A DNA stretch of 64,000 nucleotides from JAPPLB01 sp965204095 (GTDB lineage Bacteria; Acidobacteriota; Terriglobia; Bryobacterales; UBA6623): positions 3,658,001 through 3,722,000 of the forward strand of contig OZ241991.1 of NCBI GenBank assembly GCA_965204095.1. The letters are read 5' to 3'. Positions 43,301 through 51,515 of this stretch are shown here, in pieces. The notes beneath the pieces are model-generated. The model saw only the letters and a list, made by a program, of their open reading frames with translations, was not told the DNA's origin and did no database searches. The position numbers and the translations under genes are program-made. Positions within the stretch are counted from its first letter, which is position 1. Each line of letters opens with the position of its first letter.

Positions 43301-43641
43301 AGCATTCCATGAACGAAAAAAGAGAATGGAGTGACGGAGTTCGGGTCTGGATTGCGCATAGCCGCCTTGGAGTTCTCGCCGAGGGCTTGGCTCGCAACGA
43401 GGAGTTCGAGCTCCGTGCTGAGAATATCGAAACCGGAGAAGGCGACACGATCGACTTTGTCGTCGGTCCCGGGGACGACATTGAAAGCGATGAGTTTGCC
43501 TGGGAGCCCGAGATTCGCATCGGTTCCGATACCTGGAATGCGGCTGAGGACTTCCGAGGCCCCGAGCCGAAGCAACTGGGCCGCTGGGCTCGTCTCGCTC
43601 AAGTGCTGCTGGCGGCGAACGAGTTCGCTTTTGTAGATTAG
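40393..43641 (+). CDS. PSD1 protein: cytochrome c-like + DUF1549 + DUF1553
   Basis: 1082 aa from the GTG at 40393; TTG 40381 and ATG 40411 are alternatives. The signal core is LMFVLLAVFSLLLTVPATA. PSCyt1 holds RCYLCHGAD; DUF1549 has VRNPIDRFILAKL, LTGLPPAWEEVE, YGERWARHWMDVSRYSD and CARCHDHKFDP; DUF1553 has ARVIVNRVWAWRFGRG, RLGFEALRDSLL and MNSPFVAEQAEHLA. A C-terminal extension of about 200 residues (beta-rich, SGTASITGAFKH type) is absent from the first PSD1 protein in the window. The DUF1501 partner starts 8 bases later. Confidence 0.92.
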   Translation: MGWKHLMFVLLAVFSLLLTVPATAQAPQGEEFFERKIRPVLADRCYLCHGADAPQVQGGLLLDSRQGVLTGGNSGSAVKPGDPDRSLLLQALRYVGRLKMPPDGPLSPEVVRDFEAWIRMGAPDPRTGAAVETGLLPDGAREHWSFQPPEMPQLPSAGEQDWVRNPIDRFILAKLREKGIEPSPEADRRTLIRRLSYDLTGLPPAWEEVESFLADESPDAYEKVVERLLGSQSYGERWARHWMDVSRYSDSYDGSRRFAFAYTYRDWLIRAFNEDMPYDEFVRKQIAADLLPGGDRRDLAALGFVTLGRSVPKGEHDMIDDRIDAITRGFLGLTVSCARCHDHKFDPILTREYYALYGVIRNSPEPTEYPLVAKEDPHDPLTRQYRRGMERRLKAIDDFITKRHAELVAEFRSADWLARYLLAADKASKFSNTQIERLSRERDYNLFVLRRWRDYLNRLRETNDPVFAAWRAYAKLDAEPFAESAARVEPVGNERVRASFEARPPASMVEVAARYGKLLAERDRPEPYGDPENEALRLVLRAEGSPTNVKQEDFVEIRGPGGDANIIRALTRAVRAWQAECAYRGLAPRAMAIEDEARPEPAYVFVRGNHNNPGAEAPRRFLAVLSEDPKPFDAGSGRLAVAEAISAPSNPLTARVIVNRVWAWRFGRGLVETTSDFGTRGEPPTDPDLLDYLARRFMNEGWSLKQLHRWMVLSSTYRQSSGDRPAARAKDPENRLLWRMHRRRLGFEALRDSLLAVTGRLDPEVGGLPFSLEAQPAVPRRTIYAYLERGRLPGEMYTFDFAKPEAHQPERVRTIVPQQALYLMNSPFVAEQAEHLAGRSEIDSQTTAEGRVRSLYRIVYQREPGDSELRLGLELAGGSASDTAVPAAPGAWSYGSGSFDAASGRVKGFEPFRYFEGDRWQPASLRPQPLFAGLSLSARGGAPGGRSGLLAVRRWEAPRSGTASITGAFKHSMNEKREWSDGVRVWIAHSRLGVLAEGLARNEEFELRAENIETGEGDTIDFVVGPGDDIESDEFAWEPEIRIGSDTWNAAEDFRGPEPKQLGRWARLAQVLLAANEFAFVD

Positions 43642-43649
43642 GAGCCGGA

Positions 43650-45044
43650 ATGTTCGATTCGAGCCGCCGTCGGTTCCTCATGCATTGCGGGATGGGCCTG
43701 CCCGCGCTGGCCGCGGGCGCTCTGCTGAGCGAGCAGGCGCAGGCGGGACCGCTCGAGCCGAAACGGCCGCATTTCCCCCCCAAGGCGAAGCGGGTGATCC
43801 ATTTGTTCATGAACGGCGGGCCGTCGCAGGTCGATACGTTCGACCCCAAGCCGGCACTCGCCAGGTATGCCGGAAAGGAACTGCCCTTCAAGTTCAAGAC
43901 CGAGCGCCGGACGGGCGCCGCGTTTCCTTCGCCTTTCACGTTCAGGCGGCACGGCGACAGCGGACTTCCGGTCAGCGAGATCTATCCCGCGTTGAGCCGG
44001 CATGTCGACAAGATGTGCGTCATCCGGTCAATGCACAGCCCGCTGCCGAACCACGAGCCGTCTCTGATGTTGATGAACTGCGGCGACATCAGGCAAGTGC
44101 GGCCGAGTTTCGGCTCCTGGGTAACCTACGGCCTCGGCTCGGAGAACCGGAATTTGCCGGGCTTCGTCGTGTTGTGTCCGGGCGGATTTCCGGTGCAGGG
44201 CGCACACAATTGGCGGTCCGCTTTCCTTCCCGGAGCCTTCCAGGGTACGCACATCGACACGAAAAAGACGGATATCGACGACTTGATCGCTCATATCCGC
44301 AATCCTTCCATCCCTCTCGAAGAGCAGCGCCGGCAACTCGATCTGCTGGCGAGGCTGAACCGGCGCTATATGGAGGATCGCGCCGCCGATGCACGCCTCG
44401 AATCACGCCTGGAGAGTTTCGAGCTGGCCTATCGTATGCAGATGGAGGCTGCGGACGTTTTCGATGTGAGCAAAGAGCCTCGGCACGTCCTGGAGGCTTA
44501 CGGAGACACGCTGCACGGACGGCAGATTCTCATGGGCCGCAGGCTGCTGGAGCGCGGTGTGCGCTTTGTTCAGATTTGGCATGGCGCCGGCCAACCGTGG
44601 GATTCCCACAACGACATCGAGAAGAATCACCGCAAGCTTGCGCATGAGAACGATAAGCCCATTGCTGCCCTTCTCACCGATCTGCAGGAACGCGGCATGC
44701 TCGAAGAGACTCTTGTGCTGTGGGGAGGCGAGTTCGGACGGACCCCGACCGTGGAGTTGGCGGAGAAGGGAGCCAACAGCGGGATGCTGAATGGTCGAGA
44801 TCACAATCCTCATGGATTCACGGTTTGGGTCGCTGGAGGCGGCGTGAAGGGCGGCATGGCCTACGGCGCGACAGACGAGTTCGGTTTCGCAGCCGAGCAG
44901 AACAAGGTCCATGTGCACGACTTGCACGCGACCCTGCTTCATCTGCTAGGCTTCGATCACGAGAAGTTCACGTACCGCTATGCCGGTCGTGACTTCCGGC
45001 TTACCGACGTGCACGGCCGCGTCGTGCGCGGCATTCTTGCTTAG
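43650..45044 (+). CDS. DUF1501 secreted protein
   Basis: 464 aa with GGAGCCGGA just before the ATG. A strong Tat signal: SRRRFLMHCGMGLPALAAGAL. Family blocks: MNGGPSQVDTFDPKPAL, MHSPLPNHEPSLMLMNCG, SWVTYGLGSENRNLPGFVVL, LVLWGGEFGRTP and GRDHNPHGFTVWVAGGGVKGG. Together with the PSD1 gene 8 bases upstream it repeats the pair at 7-11.6 kb. The two DUF1501 proteins are clearly different paralogues. Exported in folded form; substrate unknown. Confidence 0.93.
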   Translation: MFDSSRRRFLMHCGMGLPALAAGALLSEQAQAGPLEPKRPHFPPKAKRVIHLFMNGGPSQVDTFDPKPALARYAGKELPFKFKTERRTGAAFPSPFTFRRHGDSGLPVSEIYPALSRHVDKMCVIRSMHSPLPNHEPSLMLMNCGDIRQVRPSFGSWVTYGLGSENRNLPGFVVLCPGGFPVQGAHNWRSAFLPGAFQGTHIDTKKTDIDDLIAHIRNPSIPLEEQRRQLDLLARLNRRYMEDRAADARLESRLESFELAYRMQMEAADVFDVSKEPRHVLEAYGDTLHGRQILMGRRLLERGVRFVQIWHGAGQPWDSHNDIEKNHRKLAHENDKPIAALLTDLQERGMLEETLVLWGGEFGRTPTVELAEKGANSGMLNGRDHNPHGFTVWVAGGGVKGGMAYGATDEFGFAAEQNKVHVHDLHATLLHLLGFDHEKFTYRYAGRDFRLTDVHGRVVRGILA

Positions 45045-45080
45045 TGAGACCGCAAGGGTTCACGGAAGGAGGCAGTCTGT

Positions 45081-45476
45081 ATGAAGGCGATATCGGAAGG
45101 AGGAATTCAATCCTTCACGCTTAACGCGTTGCGCATCGTCACGGGGTTCCTGATTGCGCCTCATGGGGCGCAGAAGCTGTTCGGGGTCCTCGGGAAAGAT
45201 CCGGTTGACTCGATCTTCTCGCTATCGGGTGTGGCCGGCGTGCTCGAGCTCTTCGGCGGCATCGCGTTGATCTTCGGCATCTTTACGCGCCAAGTCGCTT
45301 TCGTGTTGTCGGGATTGATGGCGGCCGCCTATTGGATGGCGCACGGCACCAAGGCATTCTGGCCGATCGTGAACCAAGGGGAACTGGCCGCACTATACTG
45401 TTTCGTGTTCCTGTTCCTGTCCGCCCACGGCGGGGGCGGGTTTTCCCTCGAGGGTTGGATTCAGTACCGGCGATAG
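45081..45476 (+). CDS. DoxX-family membrane protein
   Basis: 131 aa with four membrane helices. ALRIVTGFLIAPHGAQKLFG, VLELFGGIALIFGIFTRQVAFVLSGLMAAAYWMAH and FVFLFLSAHGGGGFSLE are DoxX signatures. Members serve as quinone-linked oxidoreductase subunits or membrane redox proteins. It follows DUF1501 by 36 bases and could be co-transcribed, but no functional link is known. Confidence 0.9.
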   Translation: MKAISEGGIQSFTLNALRIVTGFLIAPHGAQKLFGVLGKDPVDSIFSLSGVAGVLELFGGIALIFGIFTRQVAFVLSGLMAAAYWMAHGTKAFWPIVNQGELAALYCFVFLFLSAHGGGGFSLEGWIQYRR

Positions 45477-45705
45477 GCGGGACCGATCGCAGGCGGTCAA
45501 CGACCTTGGCGCCCAACGCGATCCATCGACTCGACTTTGAAGATCAGCGTCGCGTTGGCCGCTGCTGCTGACCGGCATCCCGCCAGGACATGAACCGTGT
45601 CCGTGGCCCGGGACACCCCTGCTGGCTCCGAATCGAGGTCCGCGCCGCAGCCGTTTCTCTTGTTCGGGAATAATACAATGTGGGAAGAATTTTCCCGCGG
45701 GCAAG
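45477..45705. other. Intergenic region between DoxX gene and hybrid repeat
   Basis: About 230 bases without a gene. A TACAAT sits at 45674-45679 and could be a -10 box for the rightward hydrolase gene, with the hybrid repeat between it and the start codon. No clear -35 is present. Confidence 0.4.
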
Positions 45706-45898
45706 CCTGCCTTTCTCACCACGTGGCGAGGCGGAGTGGGTGAGAGGGCCGTCAGGACGAGGCGCGCCGCATGTCGCGCGCAGGTGTAGCGGTCATATTG
45801 CCTCCTTTGGCCCTCGGGTCACGAATCACGAGACACGAGACACGAATCACGTCCTTTTTCCGCGTGCTCCGGCCGTCATGTGGTGAGAAATGCAGGCT
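45706..45898 (+). repeat. Hybrid element: family A ends around a family B array
   Basis: 193 bp. The left end GCCTGCCTTTCTCACCAC and right end GTGGTGAGAAATGCAGGC are the family A inverted repeats, and TA follows. The left arm continues for about 75 bases, but the usual centre is replaced by a family B array (45820-45852) and CCTTTTT. The right end supplies the ATG of the next gene. Confidence 0.85.
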
Positions 45899-48001
45899 AG
45901 CCCCCCCGACTCCCATCTCATCGTGCCGAATCCGATCACACGAGGAGAATTCCTCGTTGCGCTCGCAGCGGGCGGTGCTGCGCTGGCGAGCCCCGCCGTC
46001 GCCCATGACGGCGGCCGCATGATGTGGGACTTCATGACCGGCTACATCCGCCTGCTCGACCAGAAACGCCGCGAGCGTTTCGCCGCCATCGAAACTGCGG
46101 AAGATCTCGAAGCGCTCCGCAGCAAGGTTCGCTCCAGGCTCACCGAGATGTGGGGTCCTTTCCCCAAGGAAAAGACGCCGCTCAACCCGCAGAGGCTCGG
46201 CGTGATCGAGCGAGAGGGTTTCCGCATCGAGAAGATCATCTACGAATCGCGGCCGCGGTTGTTCGTGCCCGTGAACCTGTACCGTCCCACCGGCGCCGAC
46301 GGACCCTTTCCCGCCACCATCTTTCCTCCCGGTCATGCCGCGGCGGGGAAGGCCTTTCCCGACTATCAGAAGTTCTGCATTCGGATGGCTCAGTCGGGAT
46401 TCGTCGTTCTCATCTGGGATCCGATCAGTCAAGGCGAGCGCGTCCAGCTTTGGAACGCGAAAGACGACAGCCCGCTGGCTGGAGTAGGCTCCAGGGAGCA
46501 CAGCGTGCTGGGGCGGCAGTGCTACCTGCTGGGTCTCAACTTGATGCAGTATCGGGTTTGGGAGTCGATTCGGGCGATCGACTACCTGGAATCTCGCTCC
46601 GATGTGGACGCTGGCCGAATCGCCATGGCTGGCAACTCGGGCGGCGGCATGGAGACGCTCCAATTCGCTGGCTTCGAGGACCGGCTGCAGGCCGCCGTAT
46701 CCACCTGCGCCGTTGCGACGTTCCGCGCAAAGACCGAGGCCTTGTTGATTGCCGATCCGGAGCAGATCCTTCACGGCACGCTGCGGCACGGTATCGATCA
46801 TCCCGAATTGCTGGCCAGCTTCGGACCCAGGCCCTTGATGATCGGCGCGGCCATCCGGGACTACGTTCCCATCGCGGCCGCCCGCAGCACGTACCAGGAA
46901 GTCGCCAATGCCTATCGTCTGCTGAACGCCTCCGAGAAGCTTGCCCTGCAGGAAACGGACGACACACACGGCCTCAACAGGGAATTGCGGGATGCTGCCG
47001 TGCGCTGGCTGAGTCGCTGGTTGAATCCTGATGCACCGACGAGCGAACAGCCGTTGGCTGTTCTGCCGGAGGAGGATCTTCGTTGCACTGCGACGGGCCA
47101 GGTCGCCACCTCGTTCGATCCGAGCAGCGTCTTGACGCTGAACCAGGCGTACGCCGAGGAGACGGCCCCGCAGCGTCCCGTCCCGAAAACCGCGGATGAA
47201 TACACCGTCTTTCGCTCGGAAATCCGCCGTCAGGTCCAGAACATGACGCGGGTCGGACCGTTGAAACGCGAGCCCGGCGTTCTTGTGCCCGACCGCGTGT
47301 TCGATACGGCGACTTTCCCGAAAGGCGACGCGATCGTCGTCTCCGATTCGGGCAAGGACGATCCGCTCATTCGCCGCAGTGTCATCGACCCCCTCATTGC
47401 CGCGGGCTACCGGGTCATCGGGATCGACCTTCGTGGATGGGGCGCCACCAAGCCCGCCCTCGAGGGTTACCAGGTAAGGTTCGACTGGGACGACTTTTTT
47501 GCCTACCGCTCCCTGGAGATCGGCCGGCCGCTGTTGGGCCAGCGCATGAGAGATCTGCTCGGGGCGGCCCCGAGCCGGACCACGCATCGCACTTGGCTCG
47601 TTGTCGGCGTCGGTGCGGCTGCGCTCGTTGCTCTGCACGCGGCCGTGATCGATCCGAGGATCGATCGGCTGGTCACGGTAGGCGGATTGCTGTCGTACCG
47701 ATCGCTCATTGACGATCCGCTCGCAAGAGAACCCTTCAGCAGCTATCTGCCCGGAGTGGTTCGCGCCTACGACATCCGTGAGCTCTATGCGGCGTTGGCG
47801 CCGCGCCAGGTTCTGGTCGTGAATCCCATGAGCTCGCGCCGCCGGCCGGTCGGGGGGGTGCATGCCTGGGAGCAGCTTGACTGGGCCGCCCGGGTCTACG
47901 AGCTGAACGGCGCGGCCGATTCCTTCCGGCTGGAGACGAAAATCAGCTCCTTGCAGATGCGGGAAAGGCTCGAAGCATGGGCCGGTGCGGTAACCTGTTA
48001 A
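45890..48001 (+). CDS. Double alpha/beta-hydrolase-like protein, acetylxylan-esterase/dipeptidyl-peptidase type
   Basis: 703 aa. The ATG at 45890 lies in the right end of the hybrid repeat; a GTG at 45923 is an alternative and gives a Tat-like signal (TRGEFLVALAAGGAALASPAVA). The first half is an alpha/beta hydrolase: NLYRPTGADGPFPATIFPPGH, FVVLIWDPISQGER and the nucleophile elbow MAGNSGGGMETL. The second half contains another hydrolase-like core (GYRVIGIDLRGWGATKP) but no clear nucleophile (LVVGVGAAALVALHA). Likely an exported esterase or peptidase. Neighbours point to carbohydrate or glycoprotein degradation. Confidence 0.82.
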   Translation: MQASPPDSHLIVPNPITRGEFLVALAAGGAALASPAVAHDGGRMMWDFMTGYIRLLDQKRRERFAAIETAEDLEALRSKVRSRLTEMWGPFPKEKTPLNPQRLGVIEREGFRIEKIIYESRPRLFVPVNLYRPTGADGPFPATIFPPGHAAAGKAFPDYQKFCIRMAQSGFVVLIWDPISQGERVQLWNAKDDSPLAGVGSREHSVLGRQCYLLGLNLMQYRVWESIRAIDYLESRSDVDAGRIAMAGNSGGGMETLQFAGFEDRLQAAVSTCAVATFRAKTEALLIADPEQILHGTLRHGIDHPELLASFGPRPLMIGAAIRDYVPIAAARSTYQEVANAYRLLNASEKLALQETDDTHGLNRELRDAAVRWLSRWLNPDAPTSEQPLAVLPEEDLRCTATGQVATSFDPSSVLTLNQAYAEETAPQRPVPKTADEYTVFRSEIRRQVQNMTRVGPLKREPGVLVPDRVFDTATFPKGDAIVVSDSGKDDPLIRRSVIDPLIAAGYRVIGIDLRGWGATKPALEGYQVRFDWDDFFAYRSLEIGRPLLGQRMRDLLGAAPSRTTHRTWLVVGVGAAALVALHAAVIDPRIDRLVTVGGLLSYRSLIDDPLAREPFSSYLPGVVRAYDIRELYAALAPRQVLVVNPMSSRRRPVGGVHAWEQLDWAARVYELNGAADSFRLETKISSLQMRERLEAWAGAVTC

Positions 48002-48039
48002 CCTGCCTTGCCATAGACAAGGTGATGTGAAATGCAGGT
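48001..48039 (+). repeat. Family A element, internally deleted (39 bp)
   Basis: ACCTGCCTTG at the left and GTGAAATGCAGGT at the right, flanked by TA on both sides (47999-48000 and 48040-48041). The left TA and the first base of the element make the TAA stop of the hydrolase gene. Confidence 0.6.
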
Positions 48040-48052
48040 TAGGCTTCCCTTC

Positions 48053-49108
48053 ATGCACCGAATAGGCTTACCCGCGGTTGTGATACTGCTGGTCGCGTTA
48101 GCCGCCGGCCTCACTGCTTCTGAGCGCTATGTCGCCGTGGACAACGTCTGCGCCTGGCCGAACCTGACGGTCTTGCCGAATGGGGACTTGGCGGCCGCGA
48201 TCTTCAACCACCCTAGTCACGGGCTCGCCGAGGGTGACGTGGAGGTATGGGCGAGTTCGGATGGAGGCAAGCTCTGGGAGCTTCGCGGCGCCGCCACCAC
48301 GCACGACCCGGGATCGAACCGAATGAACGTCGCGGCCGGCCTGGCTCACAACGGGGATCTGATCGTGCTCGCATCGGGCTGGGGTGGGGCCGGGTTCCGC
48401 GGGAAGATCCTGCCGGTGATGGTGAATCGTTCTTCCGACGGCGGCCGAACCTGGCAGCGCTCGTTCGACGTCGAGCTCCCCGAGGGGCTTTCCTACCTCA
48501 TTCCTTTCGGTGACATCGTCCTGATGGAGAGCGGCATGTTGGCGGCGCCCTTCTATCAGGAAGACCGCGACTTGTCGTCCGGCAAGCGCCCGCAGATAAG
48601 AAAGGGCAGCGCCTACCTCCTTTTCAGCAAGGACGACGGTCGGACCTGGGGAGACGGCGTTGTCCTCGCACGCGATGATTACAACGAGACGTCTGTCCTG
48701 AGGATTCGACCCGATCGCTGGTTGGCGGCGGTGCGGACCTATCGAGACGGGCACCTCGAGCTTTTTGAATCGAGAGATGAAGGGAAGACCTGGAAGAATG
48801 CCGGGCCCCTCACGCTGCCCAGCCATCATCCGGCCCACCTGCTTCAACTCGATGACGGCCGCATCCTGCTGACCTACGGCATCCGCGAGAAAGGCCACCA
48901 GGGAGTGGGGATGCGCATCAGCGAGGACGAAGGAAAGACCTGGAAAGCTCCGACGCGAGTCGTCAACCTTGAAGGCACCACCGACGGCGGCTATCCTTCC
49001 ACGGTCCAGCTTCCGGACGGCAGCCTTCTTACGGCGTACTACAGCAACGGCATTCCCCAACACCGCCGCTACCACATGGGAGTGGTCCGCTGGACGTTGT
49101 CTGACTGA
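48053..49108 (+). CDS. Exo-alpha-sialidase (BNR/Asp-box repeat protein)
   Basis: 351 aa from the ATG at 48053; the earlier ATG at 48032 lies in a repeat end. A signal peptide ends near GLTASE. Five Asp boxes (SxDxGxTW) mark a six-bladed propeller: SSDGGKLWEL, SSDGGRTWQR, SKDDGRTWGD, SRDEGKTWKN and SEDEGKTWKA. Late arginines (LRIRPDRWLAAVRTYRDG) could bind a carboxylate. The fold is that of sialidases, though many such proteins act on other sugars. It fits with the neighbouring hydrolase and sugar genes. Confidence 0.87.
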   Translation: MHRIGLPAVVILLVALAAGLTASERYVAVDNVCAWPNLTVLPNGDLAAAIFNHPSHGLAEGDVEVWASSDGGKLWELRGAATTHDPGSNRMNVAAGLAHNGDLIVLASGWGGAGFRGKILPVMVNRSSDGGRTWQRSFDVELPEGLSYLIPFGDIVLMESGMLAAPFYQEDRDLSSGKRPQIRKGSAYLLFSKDDGRTWGDGVVLARDDYNETSVLRIRPDRWLAAVRTYRDGHLELFESRDEGKTWKNAGPLTLPSHHPAHLLQLDDGRILLTYGIREKGHQGVGMRISEDEGKTWKAPTRVVNLEGTTDGGYPSTVQLPDGSLLTAYYSNGIPQHRRYHMGVVRWTLSD

Positions 49109-49156
49109 CCTGAAACATCCCCCTGGCCAAGCGGCGTTGACACCAGCCGGGAAACA
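49108..49156 (+). repeat. Family C repeat, left half
   Basis: ACCTGAAACATCCCCCTGGC, GCGGCGTTGACACCAGC, then a break. It directly adjoins the ATPase pseudogene fragment at 49161. Confidence 0.75.
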
Positions 49157-49160
49157 GTCT

Positions 49161-49432
49161 CAGGCCGTTGAAGATAACCACCAAGGGCGCGCCCATATCG
49201 GCGGCGACCGACAGCCACAAAGTCGCCAGGTTCCGGGCCGCCAATGCCAGGAAAAGCAACTTGAAACCGAGGGCAAAGGCGACGTTTTGGCGGAAAACGC
49301 GAAGACAGAAGCGCCTGATCCCGATGGGATCCGGCAACAGCTCGAGACGGGGTGACATCAGCACGACCTGAGCTGACTCCAGGGCGATGTCCGCCCCGGC
49401 GCCTCCCACCCGGAGGCCGAGCGAGGCGGCGA
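49161..49432 (-). pseudogene. 3' fragment of a P-type ATPase gene (partial duplicate)
   Basis: About 270 bases match the 3' end of the P1B-type ATPase gene at 52626-54776 at roughly nine bases in ten by eye. The translation still reads GADIALESAQVVLMSPRLELLP, RQNVAFALGFKLLFLALAA and VAADMGAPLVVIFNGLRL, but there is no start, no phosphorylation site and no stop in the right place. It is bounded by a family C half repeat on one side. It is a remnant of a tandem duplication or a recombination scar. Confidence 0.88.
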
Positions 49433-49558
49433 TATAGGAACTCTTTGAACGCGCCAATCATTACAGCGCGGCAATACATCGAGCCGGCGCTCTTCTGTCA
49501 GGTCCTCGGCTCGAAGCGGTCGAGCGCCCCGAGGAGGAGGAGCGCAAGACGCGCGGAA

Positions 49559-50806
49559 TCACAAACGAGGTGTCAAGCCGTCAGCCAAGGAGTTCCGGTA
49601 GGCGCGCCAAGCCGGAATGAGACCGATCACCATTCCCGCGCCGATAAGCCCCGTCAACCAACCCAGGTGCAACGCCGTCGGCGGCCGGATGGGTAAGTAG
49701 AACCCGATGGTCGCTTCAAGCAGCGATTGAATCAGAAGGAGCGCTGCGTAGACGAGAGCAACGCCCAAAGCGGCGCCCGCCGCGGCCAGCAGCCCGGCCT
49801 CGATGACCAAAAGCAACAGCACCTCGCGACGCCCGAGCCCGACGGAACGCAAGACTGCGATCTCGTGGCGCCGCTCCTGCAATGTCGAGTAGAGCGCGAT
49901 GAGCATACTGATCAACCCGACGCCCACCACTGCGACCGAGATCGCCCGCAGAGCTTTCTCGGCATAGCCAAGCGTGGTCCAAAGCTCGTTGAGAGCCACG
50001 GCCGGCAATACCGCTGTCAAAGGCTCGGCTTCTTCTTCATCGATCTCCCGTTTGAGGTGAAGAACGTCTGGCCGTGAGCGCAGTCCCACCAATATGACGC
50101 TGAGCTGTTCGAGGCCGCCGCGCACCTCCTCGTCGCGGTGACTGTTGGATTCGCCAGGGGTGTCGTCGTACTCGTCATCATGCATCGCCTCGACGCCGTC
50201 GAGTGTGATGTAGACGGAGCGGTCGACTGGTGTATTGGTAGGGGCCAGAATGCCGACGACGTGGAACGGGTGCTCCGAGTGCTCGAGCAAGGCATGCTCC
50301 TGCACGCCGTGCGCAAGGACCAGGTCATCGCCGAGTGAGTGGCCGAGCTCTGCGGCCACAGCAGCGCCCAGCGTTACGTCGCGGGCTTCGATCGGCCGCC
50401 CCCCTGAGGCGAAGGAGAGTTTCCGGCCGCCGTAGAAGCGATAGTGAGCAAAGAACGATTCCGTCACCCCAACAACGCGATAGCCGCGGTAACTATCGCC
50501 GAAGGCCATAGGCGCTGTCCAGTCGACCGCAGGATGAGCTGCGAGCCTCTCCCACGATGCAACGGAGACGCCGCCCGAGCCCGAGCCGATTCCGAACAGG
50601 CTGTGAAGGACAAGCTGAGTGGGGCTCGAGCGCGGCCCGACGACGAGATCCGTCCCGCTGATCGCACCCGTAAAACTTTCCCGAGCGCCGAGCTGGATGA
50701 GGTCGACGCCGAGCAACAGGCAAACGCTGAGTGCGATGGAGAGAGACGTCAACCCCGTGGTCAAGCGTCGTTGCCGGAGGGATTTGCGCGCGAGGAGCAG
50801 CAGCAT
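49559..50806 (-). CDS. ABC transporter permease, MacB/FtsX-type, with His/Asp-rich periplasmic domain
   Basis: 415 aa from the ATG at 50806. One N-terminal helix (TTGLTSLSIALSVCLLLGV), a large periplasmic domain, then three C-terminal FtsX helices (AISVAVVGVGLISMLIALY, RSVGLGRREVLLLLVIEAGLL, LTGLIGAGMVIGLIPAW). The periplasmic part holds clustered potential metal ligands: HGVQEHALLEHSEHPFH and MHDDEYDDTP with NSHRDEE. It follows the ATPase gene by 1 base. Together with a DUF3299 gene the set resembles the zinc-regulated zrg cluster of Vibrio. Probably a transport or extraction machine in zinc handling; direction unknown. Confidence 0.83.
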   Translation of the reverse strand: MLLLLARKSLRQRRLTTGLTSLSIALSVCLLLGVDLIQLGARESFTGAISGTDLVVGPRSSPTQLVLHSLFGIGSGSGGVSVASWERLAAHPAVDWTAPMAFGDSYRGYRVVGVTESFFAHYRFYGGRKLSFASGGRPIEARDVTLGAAVAAELGHSLGDDLVLAHGVQEHALLEHSEHPFHVVGILAPTNTPVDRSVYITLDGVEAMHDDEYDDTPGESNSHRDEEVRGGLEQLSVILVGLRSRPDVLHLKREIDEEEAEPLTAVLPAVALNELWTTLGYAEKALRAISVAVVGVGLISMLIALYSTLQERRHEIAVLRSVGLGRREVLLLLVIEAGLLAAAGAALGVALVYAALLLIQSLLEATIGFYLPIRPPTALHLGWLTGLIGAGMVIGLIPAWRAYRNSLADGLTPRL

Positions 50807-50807
50807 G

Positions 50808-51515
50808 TCAGTTCTCGATCTTCGCCTCATTGATGTGCGGCAGTGAGAGAGAGCGATCGAACCGCGGCGCCAAGCTCCGATCATGGCTGACGAAGACCAG
50901 CGAGCAGGATTCTTGCCGCCCCTTCTCGAGCAGCAGATCGAGAAATCGATCCCTGGAAGCCGAATCGAGGGACGAGGTGGGCTCATCGGCGACAAGGAGG
51001 CGTGGCCGCCCAATCAGCGCCCGCGCGGCCGCCACGCGCTGCTGCTGGCCAACGCTTAGTTCAGAGGCTTTGCGGTCGAGCAGGCTGTCGATCCCGAGCC
51101 CGACGGCCAGCTCTGCCGCAGCGTCCTCCGCAGAGGCGGAGCCGAGCCGCTCGCGGCGCAGGCGGCTGATTCGACAAGGGAGAAGGATGTTCTCCAACAC
51201 CGTCAGATAAGGAACCAGATTGAAAAGCTGAAAGATGTAGCCGATGTGCGCGGCGCGGAAGGCGTCCCGTTCATGAGGCGACAGCCGGCAGAGATCCTGT
51301 CCCATAATCTCGACCGAGCCGGCTTGAGCTTGAAGGACTCCGGAGAGCAGACCAAGAAGCGTTGTCTTTCCGCATCCGCTCGGTCCGAAAAGAAACACCC
51401 GCTCGTCTGAACCGATGGCGAGATGCGGGACATGCAAGACTCTGGGCCCCGAACCATAGCTGAACGTCGTATTCCGCAACAGGACAGCCGGAGCGGCAGG
51501 CTTGGATGCACTCAT
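50808..51515 (-). CDS. ABC transporter ATP-binding protein, MacB/LolD-type
   Basis: 235 aa. Complete nucleotide-binding motifs: Walker A GPSGCGKTT, Q-loop in YIFQLFNLVPYLTVLENILLP, signature LSVGQQQRVAAARAL (LSVGQ in place of LSGGQ), Walker B LLVADEP and the switch His in VFVSHD. This is the small ATPase type pairing with FtsX-like permeases such as the one directly downstream. It overlaps the upstream DUF3299 gene by 4 bases. Confidence 0.93.
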   Translation of the reverse strand: MSASKPAAPAVLLRNTTFSYGSGPRVLHVPHLAIGSDERVFLFGPSGCGKTTLLGLLSGVLQAQAGSVEIMGQDLCRLSPHERDAFRAAHIGYIFQLFNLVPYLTVLENILLPCRISRLRRERLGSASAEDAAAELAVGLGIDSLLDRKASELSVGQQQRVAAARALIGRPRLLVADEPTSSLDSASRDRFLDLLLEKGRQESCSLVFVSHDRSLAPRFDRSLSLPHINEAKIEN

